From: Acidiflorens sp963841945
Lineage (GTDB): Bacteria; Acidobacteriota; Terriglobia; Terriglobales; Acidobacteriaceae
Assembly: GCA_963841945.1 (NCBI GenBank)
Contig: CAWJFC010000016.1
Location: 434,001-498,000, forward strand
Direction: 5' to 3'
DNA length: 64,000 bases
Shown here in pieces: positions 23,691-32,572 of this stretch (the stretch's first letter is position 1; every line of letters starts with the position of its first letter). Below the pieces are notes generated by a model. That model ran no database searches, was not told the origin of the DNA, and worked only from the letters and a program-made list of their open reading frames with translations. The position numbers and the translations under genes are program-made.

Positions 23691-24086
23691 TCACGGGGAC
23701 TTGGCTCGTTCGCCGCGCGGACGGTTCACGATGGCAAGCAGGATGCTTGCGATCCACAGACTGTACATTGCCCATCGGAAGATCTGGCTGCTGTGGAGTC
23801 CGCGTGCGGGATCCATAAAGAAAGCGGCGATCAGCAGAAACGGCGCGAGCATGATCAGAATTGAAGCTGCACGTTGGGCGCGATGAAAGGGCTGACTGTT
23901 CGACAACGCAATATTGGCAACACCGGCCGCCAGGATGAGTAGATGGCGGGAACGGAAAACCAGTCGGGTGACGTCATCGAGATGCGGGACGTTAGCCACA
24001 TGGCGCATATATTGGCCGGTCAGGGGAAAAGCGAGCAAAGTCAGCAGTCCTACGATCCAATGCGCGCGCGGCCAGTTCAAAAGCAC
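23691..24086 (-). CDS. Integral membrane protein, unknown function
   Basis: About 131 residues with four hydrophobic segments (HWIVGLLTLLAFPLTG, LLILAAGVANIAL, ILIMLAPFLLIAAFFM, AMYSLWIASILLAIV). The start is uncertain: GTG at 24086 and TTG at 24080 both follow GGGGAGG, the latter with better spacing, while the frame itself opens at 24158. No conserved motif was recognised. It follows the isoaspartyl peptidase gene in orientation but 41 bases separate it, and a functional link is not evident. Confidence 0.6.
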   Translation of the reverse strand: MLLNWPRAHWIVGLLTLLAFPLTGQYMRHVANVPHLDDVTRLVFRSRHLLILAAGVANIALSNSQPFHRAQRAASILIMLAPFLLIAAFFMDPARGLHSSQIFRWAMYSLWIASILLAIVNRPRGERAKSP

Positions 24087-24290
24087 GCCCTCCCCGGTCA
24101 GGAATTCAGCATAACAGGCATGAAAATTAGGTGGTGACCCCTGTTCGCAATGGCGCAACCATGACTTAGGTTACGGAGCCGAGAAATGAACGATGATTGG
24201 TGACGACGACAGCACGATATCATTCAACTTCGTTTGCTCTTCTATGCATGTTCATTGTTCGAGGGCAAATTTGCACGGAGGGAGACGGAC

Positions 24291-24572
24291 ATGCCAGATC
24301 CTGTTCTAGTCAAAATCAATCCGAAGTGGGTGTCTCTGATCAACTCGCCCCTGATGTGGCTGGTGTGGGCGCTTCAGGGCGTGGCCATTAGCTTTGCACC
24401 GCTATTTTTGTATTGGTCCGGTAAAGGGTGGTTTCTTCCAGCGGAGCGACGGTTCGTGGTGCCGGTGTGCTTTGTGATGATTTACCTGGAAGGCTTCTTC
24501 TTTTGTGGCCTCGCGAACCATGTGATCGGGCAGGTCCGTCGCGCGACGCAAGGGAGAGGCACCGCGTTGTGA
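24291..24572 (+). CDS. Small two-helix membrane protein
   Basis: The ATG at 24291 is preceded by GGAGGGAG at good spacing. The 93-residue product starts MPDPVLVKINPKWVSL and has two transmembrane segments (WLVWALQGVAISFAPLFLYW and VVPVCFVMIYLEGFFFCGLA). No family was recognised; there is no operon partner. Confidence 0.6.
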   Translation: MPDPVLVKINPKWVSLINSPLMWLVWALQGVAISFAPLFLYWSGKGWFLPAERRFVVPVCFVMIYLEGFFFCGLANHVIGQVRRATQGRGTAL

Positions 24573-24668
24573 AATCGTATTTCTCGGAATGCGACGACTT
24601 CGCTGGCAAATTTCTAAGGTGAGCCGAGGTTACCGGAAATCTCTGGAAATATTTGGCTGGAAAAAATC

Positions 24669-25301
24669 TCAGGCGGCGCGCGTAGGTGCCAGCCCATCCA
24701 TCTCCCGCGTGCGTTGCCAAGTGTAGAGAACGCGGTGAATGACGGTGATGGTCGAGAGTACGGCAATCACCCATAACACCGGCGCCATGACGTTAAACAG
24801 CGCGCCGATGATGAGTAGGACCAGGCGCTCTGGACGCTCCATGAACCCAACCCGGCAGGTGCCGATGAGCGACTCGGCGCGGGCGCGGGCATAGCTCACC
24901 ATGATGGCGCTGATCATCGCCAGAGCCGCCAGCACAACGTAGAAGAAGCGGTTGCCGCGCCCATAGAAAACCAGCAGTCCGAGGAAAAGTGACGCGTCGC
25001 TGTAGCGATCGACAATGGAGTCGAAAAAGCCGCCGAAGCGCGTAACCTGATTTGACGCGCGGGCCACCCGGCCATCCACCAGGTCAAAAAAACCGCTGCC
25101 GATAATGACCAGCCCGGCGTACAGGAACATGCGCCGCTGGTTTTCGCCATTGGCATAGCCGAATAGGAACGCAGCATAGCTGTTGACCACTAACCCCATC
25201 AGCGTAAGAACGTTGGGATTGATATGTGACAGGGCCAATAGGCGCACAATGGCATCCAGCAAAACGCCACAGGCACGTCCCACACTACTTGTCCAAGTCA
25301 T
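24669..25301 (-). CDS. CDP-alcohol phosphatidyltransferase
   Basis: A 210-residue inner-membrane enzyme that transfers a phosphatidyl group from CDP-diacylglycerol to an alcohol. The family signature DGxxAR(x8)GxxxD(x3)D is complete as DGRVARASNQVTRFGGFFDSIVDRYSD (near residues 75-100). Several transmembrane helices surround it. The acceptor cannot be told from sequence; glycerol 3-phosphate (PgsA-like) or inositol phosphate are the usual alternatives, and this protein is not a close PgsA match. Confidence 0.88.
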   Translation of the reverse strand: MTWTSSVGRACGVLLDAIVRLLALSHINPNVLTLMGLVVNSYAAFLFGYANGENQRRMFLYAGLVIIGSGFFDLVDGRVARASNQVTRFGGFFDSIVDRYSDASLFLGLLVFYGRGNRFFYVVLAALAMISAIMVSYARARAESLIGTCRVGFMERPERLVLLIIGALFNVMAPVLWVIAVLSTITVIHRVLYTWQRTREMDGLAPTRAA

Positions 25302-25384
25302 AGAATTCGATTACCGCTTACAGCTTGGCTTCTCGGCCGCAAGTAACTCTTTACGGCTTGGTGACTGGTGACCGGCTGCCTTGC

Positions 25385-25882
25385 CTATTTCGGTCCCGTG
25401 CCCGTATCCAGGTCCGCGAGGTCGTGCATCGTTGACAGCTCGAGAATCTCCATCTCCCGATTGCCGTTAGGGGTTACAACGACCGCGGTATCGCCCACCT
25501 TTTTATTCAGCAGGGCTCGGCCGATGGGCGAAGTCGTCGAAATCTTGCCTGCCGTCACGTCCGACTCTTCGCTCATGACCAACTGGTACTCCATCTCCTC
25601 GCCCTTGACGTTGTCGTACACCTTGACCGTCGAGCCAAGTCCAACCTTGTCCTTCGGGATATTGTTCATGTTGATCAGGGACAGGTCGGCCAGCCGCTTG
25701 CCCAGCTGGCGCACACGCGCCTTCAGGTATTCCTGGCGCTGCTTGGCTGTGTGATACTCGGCATTTTCGCTGAGGTCGCCCAGCGCCACTGCCTTCTTGA
25801 GTTCGCGCGGAATGTCGTAGGCGAGTTCATGCTCCAGAGTGTTCAACTCGTCTCGCAGCTTTTTCTTGATTTGCTCGGTCAT
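25385..25882 (-). CDS. greA: Transcription elongation factor GreA
   Basis: It rescues backtracked RNA polymerase by stimulating transcript cleavage. The N-terminal coiled coil ends in the acidic tip GDLSENAEYHTAKQRQ, and the C-terminal FKBP-like domain has VGLGSTVKVYD and TTSPIGRALLNKKVGDTAVV. The start at 25882 (MTEQIKKKLRDELNTLEHEL) gives 165 residues, normal for the family. The C-terminus extends ~12 residues past the domain (HDLADLDTGTGPK). Confidence 0.95.
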   Translation of the reverse strand: MTEQIKKKLRDELNTLEHELAYDIPRELKKAVALGDLSENAEYHTAKQRQEYLKARVRQLGKRLADLSLINMNNIPKDKVGLGSTVKVYDNVKGEEMEYQLVMSEESDVTAGKISTTSPIGRALLNKKVGDTAVVVTPNGNREMEILELSTMHDLADLDTGTGPK

Positions 25883-26158
25883 GAAATCGTCGTGTCGTGC
25901 GCACTGAAGCGCGTTGGTCATTATACGCCCGCTCTTGCCCGGATGCCGCTTGGCTCAATGCGTGCGGACCGGCCCGGAAACGAGTAAGGCTTTTAGGGGG
26001 AATGACTTAGAACCGAACCCCGGTACCAGGACAAAAGGAGATGTCCCGTGGCGCAACTTGGCCGACTGTCGTGCCTCCACTAGCTTACTAGCCGTTTGCT
26101 TTAGCGTCCGGCCTCCGCTAGACTTATCCTAGCGCGCCTTTCTGGGGAGAGGGCCTCC

Positions 26159-26692
26159 ATGAGTAACGGACAGGTTTTCCACATCGGCGACAAGGTCGTC
26201 TATCCCAATCACGGCGTTGGAATTATCGAACAAATCAGCAGCCATACCATCGGCACCACGGTAGAGCGCTTCTACCTCCTGAAAATCGCCGCCAGCAGCC
26301 TCAAGGTCATGATCCCGTTCAGCAATGCGAACAACGTGGGGATCCGCCCCGTAGTTCGCAACGGCGAGGTGCAAAAAATCGTCGACTACCTCTCGACCGG
26401 CGAATGTATCAATGCGGCGGACTGGAAAGACCGGTTCAAAGAAAACTCCGATCGCATGCGCAGCGGTTCGCTCTCCGACGTGGCCACCGTGCTCAAGAGT
26501 CTGTTATTGCTTGCGCAGGAGAAGTCGCTCTCATTTCGGGAAAAGAAGATGCTGGAACGGGCCCGCTTCTTGCTGGTCAGCGAGATTGCCATCTCGCGCA
26601 ATTGCGCCGAGACGGCCATCGAAGAAGCCTTGACCAAGGCGCTGACGAAGTGCAACTTGCGGCTGCCAGAGATTACCGAATTGGCTTCGTAA
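26159..26692 (+). CDS. CarD family transcriptional regulator
   Basis: A 177-residue RNA-polymerase-binding factor of the CarD/CdnL type. The N-terminal domain (FHIGDKVVYPNHGVGIIEQI, ERFYLLKIAASSLKVMIPFSNANNVGIR) binds the RNAP beta subunit; the helical C-terminal domain (SLLLLAQEKSLSFREKKMLERARFLLVSEIA) contacts promoter DNA. Such factors stabilise open complexes at housekeeping promoters. GGGGAGAGG precedes the ATG. Confidence 0.93.
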   Translation: MSNGQVFHIGDKVVYPNHGVGIIEQISSHTIGTTVERFYLLKIAASSLKVMIPFSNANNVGIRPVVRNGEVQKIVDYLSTGECINAADWKDRFKENSDRMRSGSLSDVATVLKSLLLLAQEKSLSFREKKMLERARFLLVSEIAISRNCAETAIEEALTKALTKCNLRLPEITELAS

Positions 26693-26777
26693 TACGCGTT
26701 CGCACCGCCGATCTCTTGTCTAACTCCCTCCCAGCTTCACCCTCTGAAATAAATGGTTAGCGCGTGTAAATAGGGGG

Positions 26778-27206
26778 TCAGCGCGTGCCATGCGCCTCCA
26801 GCCAGGACTGCAGGATCAGCATCGCCGCCATCCGATCCACAGCCTTCCCGCGCTTCTCGATTGAGAGGTTCGTCTCCCGCAAAAGACGATTAGCCTCAGT
26901 TGAGGTCCAGCGCTCGTCCCAGAGGTGAACGGGCAAACCAAATTTCGTCTTAAGGTCGTCGGCGAATTGTCGCATCTTCTCCGACTGCGTGCCCTCGGCT
27001 CCACTCAGCCGCAAGGGCAGGCCGACGACGATCTCCGCCACGTCATATCGAGTGAGAACCTCGCCGAGTGCCGCCCAGTCGCGCCGTTTATTCTGGCGAT
27101 GGATGGTATCCAACCCCTGGGCCGTGATGCCAAGCGGGTCGGAAACGGCGACCCCAATTCGTCTCGCGCCTACGTCGAGGCCAAGGATGCGGCGATGCAA
27201 GGACAT
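26778..27206 (-). CDS. ruvX: Putative pre-16S rRNA nuclease / Holliday junction resolvase YqgF (RuvX)
   Basis: An RNase H-fold protein of 142 residues from the ATG at 27206. Motifs are LGLDVGARRIGVAVSDPLG, EIVVGLPLRLSGAEG and LWDERWTSTEANRLL with a closing D(R)MAAMLILQ, the four acidic catalytic positions. In E. coli the homologue matures 16S rRNA. In many bacteria it is next to mltG; here the two are separated by an AI-2E transporter on the other strand. Confidence 0.92.
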   Translation of the reverse strand: MSLHRRILGLDVGARRIGVAVSDPLGITAQGLDTIHRQNKRRDWAALGEVLTRYDVAEIVVGLPLRLSGAEGTQSEKMRQFADDLKTKFGLPVHLWDERWTSTEANRLLRETNLSIEKRGKAVDRMAAMLILQSWLEAHGTR

Positions 27207-27294
27207 ACCAGGATCATGGCGGGGAGGCGAAGGAACGTCAAGCAAGGAACGTCTAGCGAGCTAAGAGCTGCAAGCACTCAGCCCCAAGCGAAAG

Positions 27295-27325
27295 CGATCG
27301 CCGGTGACCGGTCACCGGTGACCCT
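27295..27325. repeat. Heptamer repeats of GGTGACC/GGTCACC
   Basis: GGTGACC, GGTCACC and GGTGACC follow each other directly. Each is nearly its own reverse complement. The same word occurs as GGTGACTGGTGACCGG near 25361-25375. This is another sequence flavour of 7-bp intergenic repeat. Confidence 0.65.
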
Positions 27326-27442
27326 CTTTGCCTGAAGCTCGGAGTTGAGAGCTAGAACTGAATTCCCTTCCGACTTTACTTCGTGCAATTCGCTGCGCGC
27401 TAGGGCAAAATTGGTTGCCGCCCGGCGCGGCGCGATCATCTT

Positions 27443-28486
27443 ATGGAGACGATGGAAAAACAGGAAAACAGGAACCACTGGTCGCTGACTCTCCTCGGCA
27501 TTGCCCTGATCATCCTATTTGCCTACTTCGGTGAGTCGGTCCTGGCCGTGTTGTTCTTCTCCATTCTGCTGAGCTTCACGCTGTCTCCGCTGGTGCAGGC
27601 GTTCGAATACCTCCATATTCCGCGGGCCGTAGCGGCACTGGTGAGCGTAGCGCTGTTCCTCGTCGTACTCTACGGGGTGACGATAGCGTCATACACCGAG
27701 GCGACAGTCTTCGCCGACAATCTGCCAAAGTATTCGTCGAAGATCGGTACGATCCTCCAGCCCTTTCGCCAGCAGGCGGAAAAGATAGAGAAGACGGGTG
27801 AAGCAGTCGCCGCCGCGGACAAGAACGTGATTCAGGTACGGCAGGTGAGCAGTTGGAGTGACGTCCTGACGCATGGTGCCGGCAGCGTTACGGACACCCT
27901 GCTCTCGGCATCATTCGTTCCGTTCCTTACATATTTCCTGCTTACATGGCAAAACCATGCCCGTTCCGCGACCGTCATGCTGTTTCCACTCCATCACCGG
28001 CACACAGCATTCGTCACCCTGGGCCTGATCGGAAAGATGTTGCAGAGCTTCATCGTCGGGAACTTCCTGATTGGCCTGCTGATCTCGGGGGTGAGCGTTG
28101 CGATCTTCGGCCTGCTCCATGTGCCATTCTTCTACTTTGTCGGGTTCCTCAGCGGATTTCTTAGCCTGGTCCCCTATCTGGGGATCGTTCTGGCCATGTT
28201 CCCACCCATACTTGTCGGCTTCGGGCAACTCGAAGCCGGCGACCTGCTGATCGTGGTCGTAAGCGTGATCGCGATGCATCTGATCGCACTCAACGTCCTT
28301 TATCCGAAGCTGCTTGGCAGTCGCCTGCGCATCAATCCCCTCGCGGTCACGCTGGCGCTACTCTTTTGGGGCGCGGTATGGGGCGCGGTGGGATTGCTCC
28401 TGGCCATTCCGATCACCGGCGCGCTCAAGATCATCTGCGACCACGTGGAGACCCTGAAGCCTTACGCGGATTGGCTAGGAGAGTGA
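27443..28486 (+). CDS. AI-2E family transporter
   Basis: A 347-residue inner-membrane protein with about eight transmembrane helices. Family features: the N-terminal FAYFGESVLAVLFFSILLSFTLSPLVQ, a soluble middle part (YSSKIGTILQPFRQQAEKIEK), VPFLTYFLLTWQNHAR and the C-terminal half with LGIVLAMFPPILVGF and VLYPKLLGSRLRINPLAVTLALLFWGAVWGAVGLLLAIPITGALK. Members export AI-2-like signals or move Na+ and H+; the substrate here is unknown. ATG at 27443 lacks a strong ribosome site; a second Met is three codons in. Confidence 0.88.
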   Translation: METMEKQENRNHWSLTLLGIALIILFAYFGESVLAVLFFSILLSFTLSPLVQAFEYLHIPRAVAALVSVALFLVVLYGVTIASYTEATVFADNLPKYSSKIGTILQPFRQQAEKIEKTGEAVAAADKNVIQVRQVSSWSDVLTHGAGSVTDTLLSASFVPFLTYFLLTWQNHARSATVMLFPLHHRHTAFVTLGLIGKMLQSFIVGNFLIGLLISGVSVAIFGLLHVPFFYFVGFLSGFLSLVPYLGIVLAMFPPILVGFGQLEAGDLLIVVVSVIAMHLIALNVLYPKLLGSRLRINPLAVTLALLFWGAVWGAVGLLLAIPITGALKIICDHVETLKPYADWLGE

Positions 28487-28654
28487 AGTTCTGCAGTTTT
28501 TAAATCGCTGATTGCAAACGTAAATGCCGTGTCCGCGGCAACCTCCCCAGGTTCACCTCGGCAATCTGACCCCGGCACATGATCACCGTTACTGTTGTGA
28601 GCTTCCCTGCGGCGGTACTTTGCCCCATGCTGTGAGTGCATCTAAACTACCCGC

Positions 28655-29701
28655 TTGCGCACTCTGATCACATTATTCTTGGTTGCCGTTTTAGCGGCTG
28701 TGGGCTTGGCCGCCTGGCAGATCTATGTTCCCGTCGCGCCTCCGCCCGGCCAAACCTTCGTCATGCTTCATTCCGGCTACTCCACCCGGCGCATCGCGCT
28801 GGAACTGAAAAAGGCCGGCATCATACGCAGCGAGCTTGCCTTCCGTCTCTGGCATATCGTGCGCCCCAAGCCGACCTTAAAGGCTGGTGAATATCTCTTC
28901 GAGAGCTCGGCCACGCTTCCTCAGGTATATAGCCGCATTGCCCGCGGTGACATTTATTTCCATGTCGTCACCATCCCCGAAGGCTACACCATGTTCGACA
29001 TCTCTAAGGCGATCGAGGACGCGGGACTAGGCTCGGCAACCGATTTTCTCCACATTGCAGAAACTGAGACCCGTCTCATCTCCGACATTGCGCCGGACGC
29101 CAAATCCCTGGAAGGTTATCTCTTTCCGAACACCTACCAGTTCACGCGCACCCAGAGTCTCGAAGAAATGGCCGCCGCCATGGTCCACGAGTTCCGCTTG
29201 GTGGCGCAACAGATCGGGCTTATTTCCGAAAGTGTCGGCAGATCGGCCGAGGCGGCTCGTGCTCCATCGAACAGCGCCACCGCAGTCCCCGACGTGAATA
29301 AGATTGTCACCATGGCCTCAATCGTCGAGAAGGAAACCGCAGCGCCTGACGAGCGCGCCCGTGTGGCCGGCGTCTATTACAACCGGCTCGCGCAAAGGAT
29401 GGCGCTGGACGCCGATCCCAGCGTTATCTACGCCGAGTTGCTGCAAGGTACCTACAGCGGGGCCTTGCATCACGCCGACCTGGCGATCGACTCACCGTAC
29501 AACACCTACCGCTTTCGCGGCCTGCCGCCGGGCCCGATCGGTAATCCCGGCCGCAGTGCCCTGGAAGCGGCTTTGCACCCGGAAACCTCGAAATTTCTTT
29601 ACTTCGTCAGCGATGGCAATGGTCATCATCGCTTCGCCACCAGCCTCGACGAGCACAATCGCAACGTGGCGGCCTACCGTCAAGCACTGGGTCTACGCTA
29701 A
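28655..29701 (+). CDS. mltG: Endolytic murein transglycosylase MltG
   Basis: A 348-residue inner-membrane enzyme that cuts nascent glycan strands and so ends peptidoglycan polymerisation. It has an N-terminal anchor (ITLFLVAVLAAVGLAAWQIYV), a LysM-like part, and the YceG domain: the catalytic Glu is in ASIVEKETAAPDERARVAGVYYNRL, and YNTYRFRGLPPGPIGNPGRSALEAALHP is diagnostic. The start is TTG (28655), preceded by an in-frame TAA three codons upstream, so no earlier start is possible. Confidence 0.94.
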   Translation: MRTLITLFLVAVLAAVGLAAWQIYVPVAPPPGQTFVMLHSGYSTRRIALELKKAGIIRSELAFRLWHIVRPKPTLKAGEYLFESSATLPQVYSRIARGDIYFHVVTIPEGYTMFDISKAIEDAGLGSATDFLHIAETETRLISDIAPDAKSLEGYLFPNTYQFTRTQSLEEMAAAMVHEFRLVAQQIGLISESVGRSAEAARAPSNSATAVPDVNKIVTMASIVEKETAAPDERARVAGVYYNRLAQRMALDADPSVIYAELLQGTYSGALHHADLAIDSPYNTYRFRGLPPGPIGNPGRSALEAALHPETSKFLYFVSDGNGHHRFATSLDEHNRNVAAYRQALGLR

Positions 29702-29739
29702 AAGGCATCCTCGGTTGGCTTATACTAATCAGATTGCTA

Positions 29740-30729
29740 ATGGCCACCTGCTCTTATAGGTCTGGAATCGAACGATATCGTTTTCAGCGCCGGTTTTTGC
29801 TTCTGTGTCTCATGGCGGCTAGTTTTCCGCTAGGCGGCTGCCTTTTTCGCACCCGTCCGCTCGAGCGGCAATACTCGAACGCGCCGCTTAAAACCGCCAG
29901 CCAAAAGGATTTAATCGACTACGTCAATCAGCAGGCCAGTAAAATCCACACCATTCTGGCGACCGTGGACATCGATGCCTCAGCCGCCGATCCCAAGAAC
30001 GGCCGGGTCACGGACTACAAAGAGATTCGAGGGTACATCCTCGCCCGCAAGCCTGACATGCTACGCATGAAAGGACTCATGCCGGTGGTCCGGAATACCG
30101 CCTTTGACATGGTCAGCGACGGCAAGGAATTCAAACTCTGGGTCCCGCCCAAGGACAAGTTCTTTATAGGTCCGGCAACCGGGGACAACTACCAGCCCGA
30201 TAAGCGCATGGAAAACATGCGTCCGCAATATATCTACGAAGCGTTGTTGCTGCCTGAGATCGGGCCGGAGTGCCCGGCGCCGGAATGCGAGATTGCGGTA
30301 CTCGAAAACGGCTACGAAACAGTGCTTGATTCGAAGAGGCATCGAGTCGAGCAGCCGGACTACGAGTTGGCGGTCATCCGGCAGGGCCCGCAAGGCTGGT
30401 ATTTATGGCGAAGGATACAGTTCAGCCGCGTTGACCTGTTGCCTCATCGGCAGAGGATTTATGATCTCCAGGGGAATGTCGCGACTGATGCAACCTATAA
30501 CAATTACAAAGACTTCGGCGGCTTTTCCCTGCCTGCCACGATTGAGATCGAACGTCCCCGCGAAAACTACGATATAACCTTGAACGTCCTCAAGCTGGAT
30601 GTGAACAAGCCCCTTACGAACGATCAGTTCGCGCTCGACCAGCCTCCGGGCGCTGAGATTGTGCATGTGGCCGCGAAGCCGGATGCTAGCGGCGCTGCCT
30701 CGAACCGGGCCGGAGATCCCGGCAAGTAG
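29740..30729 (+). CDS. Outer-membrane lipoprotein, LolA/DUF4292-like
   Basis: I use the ATG at 29740 rather than the TTG two codons earlier. A long signal sequence ends in a lipobox (FPLGGC). The mature ~295 residues look like an incomplete beta-barrel of the LolA/LolB type: YVNQQASKIHTILATVDIDAS, LRMKGLMPVVRNTAFDMVSDGKEFKLWVPPKDKFFIGP and GFSLPATIEIERP. It may carry hydrophobic cargo between membranes. It lies 15 bases before an ABC permease gene and is probably cotranscribed with it. Confidence 0.8.
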   Translation: MATCSYRSGIERYRFQRRFLLLCLMAASFPLGGCLFRTRPLERQYSNAPLKTASQKDLIDYVNQQASKIHTILATVDIDASAADPKNGRVTDYKEIRGYILARKPDMLRMKGLMPVVRNTAFDMVSDGKEFKLWVPPKDKFFIGPATGDNYQPDKRMENMRPQYIYEALLLPEIGPECPAPECEIAVLENGYETVLDSKRHRVEQPDYELAVIRQGPQGWYLWRRIQFSRVDLLPHRQRIYDLQGNVATDATYNNYKDFGGFSLPATIEIERPRENYDITLNVLKLDVNKPLTNDQFALDQPPGAEIVHVAAKPDASGAASNRAGDPGK

Positions 30730-30744
30730 TTCCCGAAAAAAGAC

Positions 30745-31851
30745 ATGATGAACCGAATGATTGTCGGAAACCTGGTGAACCGGCCGATCCGGTCCCTGAT
30801 TAGCATTGTGGCGGTCGCGCTTGAGGTTACGCTGATACTTTTGATCGTCGGTCTCCTGCTCGGGCTCCTCGACGATTCGCGTACGCGCACTGCCGGCATT
30901 GGCGCGGACGTCATCGTCCTGCCCCCTGGCTCCTCGTTTATCTCCGGCCTGACCGGCGCTCCGATGCCCATCAAGATTGGCTCGAAGCTCGCCGAATTGC
31001 CCCACGTTCGCAGCGTTGCTCCTGTGGTGACGACGATCGGAACTACTGGATCGCTAGAGATCATCGCAGGTATCGACCTGCCCAGCTATGAGAGCCTCTC
31101 TTCCGGCTTTCACTATCTCGAAGGCGGGCCATTTCAAGCCCCATACGACGCACTAGTCGATGACCTTTTCGCGCAATCAAAGCACGTGAAAGTCGGCGAC
31201 TCAACCGAGATTTTGGGCAAAAAATTCCGTGTCTGCGGTATTGTCCAGCGCGGCAAGGGCGCGCGCAAATTTATTCCCATCAGCACATTACAGGACTTGA
31301 TTGGCGCTGAAAACAAGGCCACAATCTTCTATCTCAAGCTCGACAATCCCGCCAATGCCGACGAAGTTGTGAAGGAAGTCAAAGCCCTTCCCGGGATGGA
31401 GCGCTATGTTGCTAACTCCATGGCGGCATACCTGGCGAACATGACTGCGGGAAATTATCCCGGCTTATCGACCGTCATCGATGTGGTCGTCTGGATCGCG
31501 GTCGTCATCGGATTCATCGTCATCTTTCAGGCAATGTATACGGCGGTCATGGAGCGCACGCGGGAGATTGGAATTCTCAAGGCCATGGGCGCTTCCAAGC
31601 TCTACATCGTGAATGTCGTCCTGCGCGAGACGATTCTCCTGGCGCTGGCGGGCATCGCTCTTGGGATTGGCGTCAGTTTTGTCGCGCGGGTGGGCTTGGC
31701 ACACCGGCTGCCCCTGTTGCAGATCATTCTCGGGGCGAATTGGATTCTGCGCGCCACGTTGATTGCCATTTGCGGTGCCGTAGCTGGGGCCCTCTACCCG
31801 GCCTTCAAGGCCGCCCAGAAGGACCCGATCGACGCCCTCGCCTACGAATAG
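30745..31851 (+). CDS. ABC transporter permease, MacB/FtsX type
   Basis: A 368-residue permease with the four-helix MacB/FtsX layout: an N-terminal helix (LISIVAVALEVTLILLIVGLLLG), a periplasmic MacB-like domain (about 45-235), and three C-terminal helices (VWIAVVIGFIVIFQAMYTAVMERTREIGILKAMGAS with the coupling motif, then two more). It works with a LolD/MacB-like ATPase, which is not in this window. With the LolA-like lipoprotein upstream it may form an envelope lipid or lipoprotein export system. Confidence 0.9.
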   Translation: MMNRMIVGNLVNRPIRSLISIVAVALEVTLILLIVGLLLGLLDDSRTRTAGIGADVIVLPPGSSFISGLTGAPMPIKIGSKLAELPHVRSVAPVVTTIGTTGSLEIIAGIDLPSYESLSSGFHYLEGGPFQAPYDALVDDLFAQSKHVKVGDSTEILGKKFRVCGIVQRGKGARKFIPISTLQDLIGAENKATIFYLKLDNPANADEVVKEVKALPGMERYVANSMAAYLANMTAGNYPGLSTVIDVVVWIAVVIGFIVIFQAMYTAVMERTREIGILKAMGASKLYIVNVVLRETILLALAGIALGIGVSFVARVGLAHRLPLLQIILGANWILRATLIAICGAVAGALYPAFKAAQKDPIDALAYE

Positions 31852-31979
31852 TGGAGCGCCCGGTTGTCTTCGTTCTTTCTTCGCTCTTGAATTTCAGCGC
31901 GCCGGCGCTATGTATTTTTCCGCAAATTTTTTCTCGCAAATCTCTACCGGATGCACGATACTGCCCCTGAAACTGCCCA

Positions 31980-31988
31980 TGCTATAAT
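31980..31988 (+). promoter_or_regulatory. Extended -10 promoter for the histone-like gene
   Basis: TGCTATAAT is a perfect TGnTATAAT extended -10 box at 31980-31988, about 105 bases before the ATG of the basic protein gene. No good -35 box is present, as is usual for extended -10 promoters. Transcription would start near 31995, leaving a long 5' leader. Confidence 0.6.
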
Positions 31989-32093
31989 CGCGGCCCGTTA
32001 CGAAAAGCAGGGAGGGTTTCGCGGACAGTAGCCTTAATTCCCTGGGCACCGCGCGCGAAGTTGCGGGCGGGCCACAAATATACAGGAGGAGAT

Positions 32094-32507
32094 ATGCCTT
32101 TCGACGATCCGACTCTTTACGGTCGGGATGATGAAACCGATGAATTCGGCGATGCCGGCGCTTTTAGCGAATCGCTGGAGGAAGATTTTGACGAAGAGGA
32201 AGAAGAGGAAGAAGAACCAGCCATGACCGACGAAGAGGACGAGGGCGCAGAACCCGAACCTCTCTCTGAGCCCCAGCCCGCCATGACGAGCGGTGGCGGA
32301 GGCGGCACGCCTCCTCCCAAGAAGGCAGCACCCAAGAAAGCCCCACCGAAAAAAGCAGCCCCGAAGAAGACGGCCAAGAAGAAAGCTGCTCCAAAGAAAG
32401 CCGCCAAAAAGACCGCGAAGAAGAAACCGGCCAAAAAAGCTGCTAAGAAGGCAGCCCCGAAAAAAGCGGCGAAAAAGAAAGCGGCCAAGAAGAAAGGTCG
32501 CCGGTAA
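32094..32507 (+). CDS. Histone H1-like protein with acidic N-terminus
   Basis: The ATG at 32094 follows AGGAGGAG. The 137-residue product is bipartite: the first ~75 residues are strongly acidic (EEDFDEEEEEEEEPAMTDEEDE), the rest is an AKKxAKK/PKKA-type tail (APKKAAKKTAKKKPAKKAA) like eukaryotic H1 and bacterial HctB/AlgP. The tail should bind DNA or RNA without sequence preference; the acidic part may modulate it or bind partner proteins. Low-complexity DNA makes the opposite-strand frame open, which is a shadow. Confidence 0.8.
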   Translation: MPFDDPTLYGRDDETDEFGDAGAFSESLEEDFDEEEEEEEEPAMTDEEDEGAEPEPLSEPQPAMTSGGGGGTPPPKKAAPKKAPPKKAAPKKTAKKKAAPKKAAKKTAKKKPAKKAAKKAAPKKAAKKKAAKKKGRR

Positions 32508-32529
32508 GCGTAGCTGAATTCAGAAAGCT

Positions 32530-32555
32530 GGCGGGATCGAGCCTTGGATCCCGCC
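32530..32555. terminator. Hairpin between convergent genes
   Basis: GGCGGGATC (32530-32538) pairs with GATCCCGCC (32547-32555) around an 8-base loop, between the histone-like gene (plus) and ridA (minus). The U-tract is weak on both strands, so termination may be inefficient or factor-dependent. Confidence 0.5.
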
Positions 32556-32572
32556 TTGCACTCTTGCGTGCT

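Noticed and set aside
28487..28654. Possible small RNA or promoter before mltG
   Set aside because: I found no hairpin/U-tract or consensus boxes to support it.
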